The notes under the pieces: generated by a model
What the model was told of the DNA's origin: nothing
Seen by the model: the letters and a program-made list of their open reading frames with translations, nothing else
Databases searched by the model: none
Made by a program: the position numbers and the translations under genes
From: Arthrobacter sp. ov118
GTDB lineage: Bacteria; Actinomycetota; Actinomycetes; Actinomycetales; Micrococcaceae
NCBI RefSeq assembly: GCF_900116495.1
Contig: NZ_FPAY01000003.1
Coordinates: 1-64,000, forward strand
DNA: 64,000 bases
Reading direction: 5' to 3'
Part shown: positions 1 to 8,251 of the stretch, piece after piece
How positions within the stretch are numbered: the stretch's first letter is position 1
Layout: each line of letters begins with the position of its first letter

Positions 1-87
<87 letters not shown>

Positions 88-320
88 AGAAAAACAGACA
101 CAGCACGCACCCCCGGGAAAACGGGAACAACGCACTGCACAAAATTTGAAACCAGCTGAAAAACCAGACCCGACACGGGGTGACGGGCCCGGCAAAACAA
201 CCAATCCATAATAAATTGGTATCAACAAACTTGGCACACTATTGAGTTCTCAAACAACAGACACACCCGGCACCACCACAACCACCAAACGGTCGCGGAT
301 CGCTCCGGAGCAACTTTTCA
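88..320 (-). promoter_or_regulatory. rRNA operon leader with conserved actinobacterial antitermination/processing block
   Basis: This is the transcribed leader between the promoter and 16S. On the minus strand, about 231-270 carries TGTTTGAGAACTCAATAGTG, a block shared with mycobacterial rrn leaders and associated there with antitermination and RNase III processing. The rest is T-rich spacer on the transcribed strand, and no protein gene is credible here. Confidence 0.75.
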
Positions 321-349
321 AACTTACCGGGCCGCTTCACCCTTGTCAA
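321..349 (-). promoter_or_regulatory. rRNA operon promoter
   Basis: On the minus strand a perfect -35 TTGACA (344-349) lies 17 nt before a -10-like TAAGTT (321-326), upstream of the rRNA leader. Transcription would start near 314 and run toward 16S. This is the best sigma-70 match in the window. Confidence 0.75.
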
Positions 350-480
350 ATCGGCCGTCCAGACTCAGTCCGCCGTGAGGCTTCCATGCCTTCCTTGCCG
401 TTCAACTCCGGGGAGCAGCGCGGAAATAAACTCTACCACCACTGGGGCCAGCTGGCAAAGCCGCCCCAAAGTCGGCGCCG

Positions 481-512
481 AAAAGCCCGGAATCACGCGG
501 ATTCCGGGCCTT
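481..512 (-). terminator. Terminator after the glgE-treS-glgB operon
   Basis: Arms 485-493 and 501-509 form a 9-bp stem with a 7-nt loop, followed on the minus strand by TTTT. It lies 26 bp beyond the glgB stop and insulates the glucan operon from the rRNA promoter. Confidence 0.75.
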
Positions 513-537
513 TCATCAGGCTCTCCTGGGTGTAGGC

Positions 538-3500
538 CTACGCCAGCGGCTTGAAGTAGGCGGCGCCGAGCGGAGGCAGCGTGACCGTGAGGGAGGCCGG
601 CTGTCCATCCAGACCGTCTTCGGCCGCTGTGAGCGGGCCAGCGTTCCCCACGCCTGACCCGCCGTAGCGGGCGGCGTCGGTGTTCAGCACTTCCTGCCAC
701 TTGCCGGCGGTCGGCACTCCCAGGAGATAATCCTTGTGAGGGCCGCCGGAGAAGTTGATGGCGCACACCACCGGGTTGCCTTCCGCGTCGCGGCGGATGA
801 AGGTGAGGACGTTGCGGTCATTGTCGCCCCCATTGATCCACTGGAACCCCTCGGGCTGGTTGTCGCGCTCGTAGAAGGCGGGCGTGGAACGGTAGATCTC
901 GTTGAGGTCCTTGGCCAGGAGCTGCACGCCCTGGTGCGCCGGGATGTCGGCGAGCCACCAGTCGAGCCCGTGCTGCTCCGACCACTCCGCCTCCTGGCCG
1001 AACTCAGTACCCATGAAGATCAGCTGCTTTCCCGGGTGCGCCCACTGATATCCCAGGAAGGCGCGCAGGTTCGCCAGCTGCTGCCACCGGTCCCCCGGCA
1101 TCTTGCGCAGCATCGATCCCTTGCCGTGCACGACCTCGTCGTGGCTGATCGGCAGCAGGAAGTTTTCGGTAAAGGCGTAGACCATCGAGAACGTGATGGT
1201 GCCGTGGTGCCATCTGCGGTTGTACGGATCCTCGGCCATGTACTTGAGCGAGTCATGCATCCAGCCCATGTTCCACTTGAGCCCGAAGCCCAGACCGCCC
1301 TTGCTGGTGGGCGCCGTGACGCCTGGGAACGCCGTGGATTCCTCGGCGATCATGATCGCGCCCGGGTGGGTCTTGTAGACCGTCGCGTTCACTTCCTGCA
1401 GGAAGGAGATCGCTTCAAGGTTTTCACGCCCGCCGAAGCGGTTTGGCTGCCACTGCCCATGTTCGCGTGAGTAGTCGAGGTAGAGCATAGAGGCCACCGC
1501 ATCGACCCGGAGGCCGTCGATGTGGAATTCGTCGAGCCAGTACAGGGCGTTGGCCACAAGGAAGTTGCGAACTTCACGGCGACCGAAGTCGAAGATCAGC
1601 GTTCCCCAGTCCGGGTGCTCGCCAAGGTTCGGGTCGGCGTGCTCGTAGAGGGCCTCGCCGTCGAACCTTGCCAGTGCCCACTCGTCCTTGGGGAAGTGCG
1701 CCGGGACCCAGTCCAGCAGGACGCCAATGCCGGCCTGGTGGAGTTCGTCGACGAGGTGACGGAACTCATCCGGGTGCCCGAAGCGCGAGGTCGGCGCGAA
1801 GTAGGAAGTGACCTGGTAACCCCATGAGCCCCCGAACGGGTGCTCGGCCACGGGCATGAACTCCACGTGGGTGAAGCCGAGCCATTTGACGTACTCCACC
1901 AGTTCCTTGGCCAACTCGCGGTAGTCCAGCCCCACCCGCCACGAGCCGAGGTGGACCTCGTACACGCTCATCGGCGAGTTGTGCGGATCACGACTGGCGC
2001 GGTTCTGCATCCAGTCGGCGTCCTTGAAGACATAGGAGGGCTCCACCACCCGGGATGCCGTCAGCGGCGGGATCTCGGTCCCGAAGGCCAGCGGGTCCGC
2101 CTTCTCCACCCAGTAACCGTGCCGGGTCCGGAGCTCGAACTTGTAGCATGCCCCTGCTACAACGCCCGGGATGAAGAGCTCCCACACACCGCTCGAACCC
2201 AGGGAGCGCATGGAGTACTCACGGCCGTCCCAGCCGTTGAAGTCGCCCTTGACGCGCACCGCCTGGGCGTTCGGCGCCCAGACGGCGAAGGACACGCCGT
2301 CGATGTCGCCGAGCGAGGACTTGTAGTGCTGGACATGCGCGCCCAGGACATCCCAAAGGCGCTCGTGCCGGCCCTCACCGATCAGGTGCAGATCCACCTC
2401 GCCAACCGTCGGCAGGTAGCGGTAGGGCTCGTCCATGATCTGCGGCTCGTGGTCCTCGTAGGTTACTTCGAGGCGGTAATCCGGCACGTGGCCGCGCTCG
2501 AGCGGCTCCATCACGGCCACCCACACGCCGCCCGCTTCGTGCGTCATGGGCACCGTGCCCGCGCTCGTCACGACACTGACGGATTCGGCCAGGTGCTTGA
2601 CGGTCCGGATCGTAACGTGGCCGTGGTCATCCAGGTGGGCGCCCAGGACCGAGTGGGGCGCATGGTGTTCGCCCGTCGAGACCCTGGCTAGGGTGTCACC
2701 GTCCACGGGCAGTGGTGCGCCGGGCCGGTCGATGCGTGCTGATCCTGTCATTTTTATACCTTCCGCTGCGGCTTCGGCGGCGACGCCGGAGCCTGTACTG
2801 CCAAGGAGTCGACGCGATGCATTTACCGGAATGGAGAGCCACTCCGGCCTGTTCCTTAGTTCGTAGATGACTTCGTAAAGGGCTTTGTCGAGCCACAGCG
2901 CCACAAAGAGCGGCGAGTCGCGGTCGATGCTGCCGGGGATCACCTCGGCGTAGCCCGCCAGGAAGGCCTCGGCGCACTCGTCCGCCCATGACTCCGGGAC
3001 GACGACACCGGGATTCTCGCGCACTGCCGCGCCGGCGGCGTAGTCGAAGGAACGCAGCACGCCCACGACGTCGCGGAGCGGGACGTCCGGGAAGTTGCGT
3101 TCGGAAATGGGGCGCAACGGCTCACCCTCGAAGTCGAGGATGGCCCAGCGGGCTGCCGTCCCGGAGGCACCGGGGACCTTCAGGATCTGTCCGAGGTGGA
3201 GGTCGCCGTGGATGCGCTGGAGCGGTCCGGCGCTGGTGCCGTCAAGCCGGCGGAGGAGTTCGTTCAGCTGCCCCTCGTACGGGCCGACGACGTCCGACGC
3301 CTGGGCCCAGGACTGGCGCACACGCTGTGCCACGCCGGGGGCGATGTCCTGCCCCGGCGCGGATTCGGTGGCGGTCCCCAAAGCCTCGGCCAGCCGCCGG
3401 TGCACGGTGGCCGTCGCCGCGCCAAGAGCGTGAGCTTCGGCGGTGAACCCGACCCCACGGCTGGCCGCGTCCACGGCGAGCCGCCAGGCGTCGAGTCCGC

Positions 3501-4224
3501 CGGCGAGGAATTCGTGTGCGACGGCGAGCTCGCCGCGGGCGGGACGTGAGGCTGCGGGCGCCAACCATTCGCCGGTCACCCAGCCAAGGGTTGCCGGGAC
3601 CTCGGCGGTGCGCCCTGCGGTCAGCGCCGCACCGATTTCGACCTCGGGGTTCTCGCCCTCCGAGAGCACCCGGAAGAACTTCACGATGGCGCCTGTTCCG
3701 CCGTCGTCGTCGTCGACTATCACAGAACTGTTTGACTGCTCGCCCGAAAGCACCTTCACGGTGCCCGTGGCAAACGGCAGCCGATAGCCGGACTCCACGC
3801 GGTGGCCCGTGGCGTTTCCCGACGGCGTACTCCCGCCCTGGCGGATGAGCTCCAGCCAGGCGGCGACGAACGAGGCGTCATGGACTCCGTCGTAGACCCA
3901 CCGGTGTGCAGCATCGGCACGGGTTCCGGGAAGTTCGCCGATCAGCCCGCGCTCCGCCCCCGGCAAGGGCTCAGGGCGGAAACTGAGCGGCACTTGAACG
4001 ATGTCGGTCCGGCTGCCGCCGTCGGGCGTGGGGTAGGACACCGCGATGAGCATCACCTCAAACGTCGCCGTCGCGGGGGCATTTTCCTCACCGCTGGTTG
4101 CGAGGCGCAGACCCCCCGCCGGTTCGAAGGTGAACTCCGCGCTCTTGACCGGGAACCATCGCTGGTTCGGAAGCCAGGCGCCGAGCAGTGAACTCAGGGC
4201 TGGGGAAAGGATGGGCCGGTTCAT
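538..4224 (-). CDS. glgB: Maltokinase fused to 1,4-alpha-glucan branching enzyme
   Basis: The 1228-residue product joins two enzymes of the GlgE pathway. Residues 1 to about 480 are a maltokinase (aminoglycoside-phosphotransferase fold), which makes maltose-1-phosphate from maltose and ATP; the Brenner loop HGDLHLGQ is at 339-346 and the metal-binding DFEGEP at about 364-369. About 492-1228 is a GH13 branching enzyme that makes alpha-1,6 branches, with nucleophile D908 (GLRVDAVAS), acid/base E961 (IAEEST) and D1029 (SHDEVVHG). All catalytic residues are present in both halves. The ATG at 4224 begins one base after the treS stop, so translation is coupled. No separate maltokinase gene is in this cluster. 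A fused protein of this kind is, as far as I recall, usual in Arthrobacter relatives, whereas mycobacteria keep the two genes apart. Confidence 0.93.
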   Translation of the reverse strand: MNRPILSPALSSLLGAWLPNQRWFPVKSAEFTFEPAGGLRLATSGEENAPATATFEVMLIAVSYPTPDGGSRTDIVQVPLSFRPEPLPGAERGLIGELPGTRADAAHRWVYDGVHDASFVAAWLELIRQGGSTPSGNATGHRVESGYRLPFATGTVKVLSGEQSNSSVIVDDDDGGTGAIVKFFRVLSEGENPEVEIGAALTAGRTAEVPATLGWVTGEWLAPAASRPARGELAVAHEFLAGGLDAWRLAVDAASRGVGFTAEAHALGAATATVHRRLAEALGTATESAPGQDIAPGVAQRVRQSWAQASDVVGPYEGQLNELLRRLDGTSAGPLQRIHGDLHLGQILKVPGASGTAARWAILDFEGEPLRPISERNFPDVPLRDVVGVLRSFDYAAGAAVRENPGVVVPESWADECAEAFLAGYAEVIPGSIDRDSPLFVALWLDKALYEVIYELRNRPEWLSIPVNASRRLLGSTGSGVAAEAAAEGIKMTGSARIDRPGAPLPVDGDTLARVSTGEHHAPHSVLGAHLDDHGHVTIRTVKHLAESVSVVTSAGTVPMTHEAGGVWVAVMEPLERGHVPDYRLEVTYEDHEPQIMDEPYRYLPTVGEVDLHLIGEGRHERLWDVLGAHVQHYKSSLGDIDGVSFAVWAPNAQAVRVKGDFNGWDGREYSMRSLGSSGVWELFIPGVVAGACYKFELRTRHGYWVEKADPLAFGTEIPPLTASRVVEPSYVFKDADWMQNRASRDPHNSPMSVYEVHLGSWRVGLDYRELAKELVEYVKWLGFTHVEFMPVAEHPFGGSWGYQVTSYFAPTSRFGHPDEFRHLVDELHQAGIGVLLDWVPAHFPKDEWALARFDGEALYEHADPNLGEHPDWGTLIFDFGRREVRNFLVANALYWLDEFHIDGLRVDAVASMLYLDYSREHGQWQPNRFGGRENLEAISFLQEVNATVYKTHPGAIMIAEESTAFPGVTAPTSKGGLGFGLKWNMGWMHDSLKYMAEDPYNRRWHHGTITFSMVYAFTENFLLPISHDEVVHGKGSMLRKMPGDRWQQLANLRAFLGYQWAHPGKQLIFMGTEFGQEAEWSEQHGLDWWLADIPAHQGVQLLAKDLNEIYRSTPAFYERDNQPEGFQWINGGDNDRNVLTFIRRDAEGNPVVCAINFSGGPHKDYLLGVPTAGKWQEVLNTDAARYGGSGVGNAGPLTAAEDGLDGQPASLTVTLPPLGAAYFKPLA

Positions 4225-4225
4225 G

Positions 4226-6028
4226 TCAGCCTTCGATCGACAGGATAGGCATCGCCTGCGTGAACGGCGAGGTTGGATTGGACGCCGCGGAGCGGATCCG
4301 CAGCCAAAAGAAATCATGGCTGCCCAGCGTCAGGGTCAGCGTGCCGTCGTCGCTAATGGCGGGGAACGCCTGGCCTCCGAAGACGTCGCGGAGGCCGCGC
4401 CCCGAGAAGTTCGGCACCCGCAGCGTAGTGGCCACCGGGTGCTGCGAGAGGTTGAACGCGCAGAGGATGGTTTCCGGATCCGCGCCCGCCGCGTTCCCTT
4501 CCGGCAGCTCGCGCAGGTACGCCAGGACGACGTCGTGGTCAGCCTCGACGTGCTTGAAGCTGCCCAGCCCGAACGCCGGGTGGTTCTTGCGGACGCTCAG
4601 GATTTGGCGGGTCCAGCGCAGCAGCGAGCCGGAATGGGCGGCCTCGGCTTCAACGTTCGCCATGCTGTAGTTGTAGACCAGCGACTGGATCACCGGGAGG
4701 TAGAGCTTTCCGGGATCGGCGGCGGAGAACCCGGCGTTGCGGTCCGGGTTCCACTGCATCGGCGTGCGGACGGCGTCGCGGTCCTCGAGCCAGATGTTGT
4801 CCCCCATGCCGATCTCGTCCCCGTAGTACAGGAACGGGCTGCCGGGTAGGGACAGCAGCATGGCGTTGATCAGCTCGATCTCGGAGCGCGAATTGTCCAG
4901 CAGGGGCGCGAGCCGGCGGCGTATGCCGATGTTGGCGCGCATGCGCGGGTCCGGCGCGTACCAGCCGAGCATCGCGGCGCGTTCGTCGGCGGTGACCATT
5001 TCCAGCGTCAGTTCATCGTGGTTGCGCAGGAAGGTGCCCCACTGCGCGCCTTCGGGAATGTCGGGGGTGTCCTTCATCGTCTCGATGATGGGGAACGCCT
5101 TCTGGTCGCGGAGCGCGTAGTACAGGCGCGGCATGATCGGGAAGTGGAAGGCCATGTGGCATTCCGGTTCCTCTTCGGTGCCGAAGTACTCCACCACTTC
5201 GGCCGGCGGTTGGTTGGCCTCGGCGATGATCACGCGGCCGGGGTAGCTTTCATCCACCATCCGGCGCAGCTTGCGCAAGAACTCATGGGTGGCCGGCAGG
5301 TTCTCGCAGTTGGTGCCTTCCTCCTCGAAGAGGTACGGGATGGCGTCGGCGCGGAAGCCGTCGATACCCTGGTCCAGCCAGAACCTGACGACGTCGAAGA
5401 GCGCGTCAATGACTTTGGGGTTCTCGAAGTTCAGATCGGGCTGGTGGCTGAAGAACCGGTGCCAGAAGAACTGCCGGCGGATGGGGTCGAAGGTCCAGTT
5501 GGATTCCTCGGTGTCCACGAAGATGATGCGGGCCTCTTCGTACTTCTCGTCCGTGTCGCTCCAGACGTAGAAGTCGCCGAACGGCCCGTCCGGGTCCTTG
5601 CGGGATTCCTGGAACCACGGGTGCTGGTCCGACGTGTGGTTCAGCGGGAGGTCGATGATGACCCGGACGCCGCGCGCGTGGGCCTCCGCCACCAGCCGCT
5701 TGAAGTCGCTGATGGTGCCAAACTCATCCAGCACGGAGTTGTAGTCCGAGATGTCGTAGCCGCCGTCGCGCAACGGCGACTGGAAGAACGGCGGGAGCCA
5801 GAGGCAGTCCACGCCGAGCCACTGCAGATAGTCCAGTTTCTCGATCAGGCCGTGGAAGTCGCCCGAGCCGTCCCCGTTCCCGTCGGCAAAGCCCCGGACC
5901 AGAACCTCGTAAAACACCGCTTTGCGGTACCAGAGGGGATCGTGCTGGAGACCCGGAGCGTTGAGCTCAAAACTTGCCCTTGGACTGAAGTGCTGGCTGG
6001 GGCTCTGCGGGCTGAAACTCACTGGCAT
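4226..6028 (-). CDS. treS: Trehalose synthase (maltose alpha-D-glucosyltransferase)
   Basis: A 600-residue GH13 enzyme that interconverts trehalose and maltose, feeding maltose to the downstream maltokinase. The catalytic triad is visible as D228 in GFRADAIPYLF, E270 in IIAEANQPP and D338 in LRNHDELT. The PLWYRKAVFYEVLVRGF entry motif near the N-terminus and the EANQPPAEV context distinguish TreS from oligo-1,6-glucosidases. The start is the ATG at 6028, which overlaps the glgE stop (TAATG) and has GGAGG a few bases upstream. An in-frame extension further upstream lies inside glgE and is unlikely. Confidence 0.95.
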   Translation of the reverse strand: MPVSFSPQSPSQHFSPRASFELNAPGLQHDPLWYRKAVFYEVLVRGFADGNGDGSGDFHGLIEKLDYLQWLGVDCLWLPPFFQSPLRDGGYDISDYNSVLDEFGTISDFKRLVAEAHARGVRVIIDLPLNHTSDQHPWFQESRKDPDGPFGDFYVWSDTDEKYEEARIIFVDTEESNWTFDPIRRQFFWHRFFSHQPDLNFENPKVIDALFDVVRFWLDQGIDGFRADAIPYLFEEEGTNCENLPATHEFLRKLRRMVDESYPGRVIIAEANQPPAEVVEYFGTEEEPECHMAFHFPIMPRLYYALRDQKAFPIIETMKDTPDIPEGAQWGTFLRNHDELTLEMVTADERAAMLGWYAPDPRMRANIGIRRRLAPLLDNSRSEIELINAMLLSLPGSPFLYYGDEIGMGDNIWLEDRDAVRTPMQWNPDRNAGFSAADPGKLYLPVIQSLVYNYSMANVEAEAAHSGSLLRWTRQILSVRKNHPAFGLGSFKHVEADHDVVLAYLRELPEGNAAGADPETILCAFNLSQHPVATTLRVPNFSGRGLRDVFGGQAFPAISDDGTLTLTLGSHDFFWLRIRSAASNPTSPFTQAMPILSIEG

Positions 6029-8100
6029 TACCTCCGGATGCTGAGAATGTGGGCGGGCTCGACATGCGGGTCCAGACGGACGTAGTTGTACTCCCCCCAT
6101 TCCCAGCTCTCGCCGGTCAGCAGGTCATCCACCATGAAGCGGCCGTTGTGCGTGAAGCCGTCCGGGTCGAGTTCAAGCGCCGCCAGATCCAGGGACACGG
6201 TGCTCTCCCGCGCACCGTGCGGGTCCACGTTGACGACGATGATCAAGGTGTCCTTGGTCCCGTCCGGGAGGGTCTTGTGCTTGGAGAACACCACGGTGGA
6301 GCTGTCGGTGCTCTCGTGCAGCGTCAGGTTCTGCAGGTCGCCCAGGGCCGGGTGCGCGCGGCGGATCTCGTTGAGCCTGGTCAGGTACGGGGCCAGGGTG
6401 CGCCCGGATTGGGCCGCCGCGTCCCAGTCCCGTGACTTGTACTCAAACTTCTCGTTGTCGATGTACTCCTCGGCACCGGGCCGGGCCACATGTTCAAAGA
6501 GTTCAAAGCCGGCGTAGACACCCCAGAGCGGGCTGGCCGTGGCGGCCAGCGCGGCACGGATCTTGAACGCTGCCGGGCCGCCGAACTGCAGGTACTCCGT
6601 GAGGATGTCCGGGGTGTTGACGAAGAAGTTCGGCCGGAAGTAGGCCGGCGACTCGTGGCTGACCTCCTGGAAGTACTCCTGGAGTTCCTCCTTGGTGTTC
6701 CGCCACGTGAAGTACGTGTAGGACTGCTGGAAGCCGGCCCGGCCGAGGGCGTGCATCATGGCCGGGCGTGTGAAAGCCTCGGCAAGGAATACGACGTCGG
6801 GGTGTTTCTTATTGACCTTGCCGATCAGCCATTCCCAGAACCACAAGGGTTTGGTGTGCGGATTGTCCACCCGGAAGACTTTGACACCGTGGCTGACCCA
6901 CAGCAGCACGATTCGCAGAATTTCCTTGGACAGCCCGGCGGGGTCGTTGTCGAAATTCAGCGGGTAAATGTCCTGGTATTTCTTCGGCGGATTCTCGGCG
7001 TAGGCGATGCTGCCGTCCACCCGGGTGGTGAACCATTCCGGGTGGCTTTCCACCCAGGGGTGGTCCGGTGCGGCCTGTAGCGCCAGGTCCAGGGCGACTT
7101 CGAGCCCCAGCTCCCCCGCCCGCGCCACGAAAGCGTCGAAGTCCTCGAACGTTCCCAGGTCCGGGTGGATGGCGTCGTGACCGCCTTCCTTGGACCCGAT
7201 GGCCCACGGCGAGCCGGGATCGTGCGGGCCGGCGATCAGCGTGTTGTTCGGCCCCTTGCGGTGCTGGACACCGATCGGGTGAATCGGCGGCATGTAAATG
7301 ATGTCAAAGCCCATGTCGGCGACGGCGTCAAGGCGCTTTGCGGCAGTTCCGAAGTTGCCGGAGGTCCACTCCCCGGTTTCGGGATTGCGCACGGCACCTT
7401 CGGAGCGCGGAAAAAACTCGTACCAGGAGCCGCGGCCCGCGAGCGGACGCTCCACGAGCAGGGGGTACGGCTCCGAGACGGTCTCGAGTTCGCGGATGGG
7501 CTGGCGTTCGACGACGGCTGCCACCTCGGCGCTGAACCCGGCGGCCAGGCGCGCCTCGGGTGTCAGGGAGGTGTCGGAGAGGCCCACGACCGCCATCCGG
7601 AGCGTCCTGCGGTCCGCGGACGGGCGGGAGGCGTCCTCGGACGCTTCGGACAGCAAGGCCGCGCCTTCGGCCAGCATGAGTTCGACGTCGATGCCGGCCT
7701 CCACCTTGACCTCCGCGTTGTGGTGCCAGGTGCCGTAGCGGTCGTGCCAGGCCTCGATGACGAAGGACCAGTTGCCGACGGCGGGCAGGGTCAGAAGGCC
7801 CTCCCAGCGGTCTGTGCCCATGCCGCGCGGACCGCGCGGCGGGGCGAGGCGCACCCGCTGCCGCTCTTTGCCGCGGGGATCGAGCAGGACGGCGCTGACG
7901 CCGAGCTGGTCATGTCCCTCCCGGAACGCGGTGGCCCTCACCACAATCGTTTCGCCTGCGACAGCCTTGGCGGGAAACTTTCCGCCCTCCACCGATGGCT
8001 GCACGCCGGTGATCGGAAAACGGCCAAACCGGAGGCCATCCGTGATCAGGGCCTTGGACTTTTGCTTGGACACGGCACTGGTTCGCGAGTTATTCGTCAC
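6028..8100 (-). CDS. glgE: Alpha-1,4-glucan:maltose-1-phosphate maltosyltransferase
   Basis: A 690-residue GH13 enzyme that extends alpha-1,4-glucan with maltose-1-phosphate. The N-terminal beta domain begins at about residue 20 (GLRFGRFPITGVQPSVEGG). The catalytic nucleophile is D412 in FRVDNPHTKP and the acid/base is E441 in LAEAFTRP; the DNPHTKP string is typical of GlgE. It is the first gene of a three-gene operon with treS and the maltokinase::glgB fusion. The start is a GTG at 8100 with no Shine-Dalgarno sequence; TAACGT ends 7 nt before it, which fits a leaderless transcript. Confidence 0.95.
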   Translation of the reverse strand: MTNNSRTSAVSKQKSKALITDGLRFGRFPITGVQPSVEGGKFPAKAVAGETIVVRATAFREGHDQLGVSAVLLDPRGKERQRVRLAPPRGPRGMGTDRWEGLLTLPAVGNWSFVIEAWHDRYGTWHHNAEVKVEAGIDVELMLAEGAALLSEASEDASRPSADRRTLRMAVVGLSDTSLTPEARLAAGFSAEVAAVVERQPIRELETVSEPYPLLVERPLAGRGSWYEFFPRSEGAVRNPETGEWTSGNFGTAAKRLDAVADMGFDIIYMPPIHPIGVQHRKGPNNTLIAGPHDPGSPWAIGSKEGGHDAIHPDLGTFEDFDAFVARAGELGLEVALDLALQAAPDHPWVESHPEWFTTRVDGSIAYAENPPKKYQDIYPLNFDNDPAGLSKEILRIVLLWVSHGVKVFRVDNPHTKPLWFWEWLIGKVNKKHPDVVFLAEAFTRPAMMHALGRAGFQQSYTYFTWRNTKEELQEYFQEVSHESPAYFRPNFFVNTPDILTEYLQFGGPAAFKIRAALAATASPLWGVYAGFELFEHVARPGAEEYIDNEKFEYKSRDWDAAAQSGRTLAPYLTRLNEIRRAHPALGDLQNLTLHESTDSSTVVFSKHKTLPDGTKDTLIIVVNVDPHGARESTVSLDLAALELDPDGFTHNGRFMVDDLLTGESWEWGEYNYVRLDPHVEPAHILSIRR

Positions 8101-8107
8101 AGGCTCG

Positions 8108-8113
8108 ACGTTA
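8108..8113 (-). promoter_or_regulatory. Candidate -10 of leaderless glgE
   Basis: TAACGT on the minus strand ends 7 nt before the GTG start. No convincing -35 is visible at 16-18 nt spacing. Confidence 0.45.
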
Positions 8114-8238
8114 TCTACAAAACGGCCAGAATGCTAAGACCACTCATGATTTCCAGAGGATTTCGGTTCTGGTCCTCCCCGTATCCGTCATTTACAGGAA
8201 AGAATCCTAAAGCGGTTCCCGGGCAACGACATGTCGGT

Positions 8239-8244
8239 TAGTGT
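8239..8244 (+). promoter_or_regulatory. Candidate -10 deciding the glgP start
   Basis: TAGTGT ends 7 nt before the GTG at 8252. If this is the -10, the in-frame ATG at 8231 lies upstream of the transcript and cannot be the start. Confidence 0.45.
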
Positions 8245-8251
8245 TTCGCTC

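Noticed and set aside
365..766. Small gene on the minus strand overlapping the glgB end
   Set aside because: It overlaps the branching-enzyme C-terminus in another frame and crosses its terminator; the composition is Arg-rich shadow.
8231..8251. ATG at 8231 as the glgP start
   Set aside because: There is no ribosome site; a -10-like sequence lies downstream of it, and the seven extra residues are not typical of the family.
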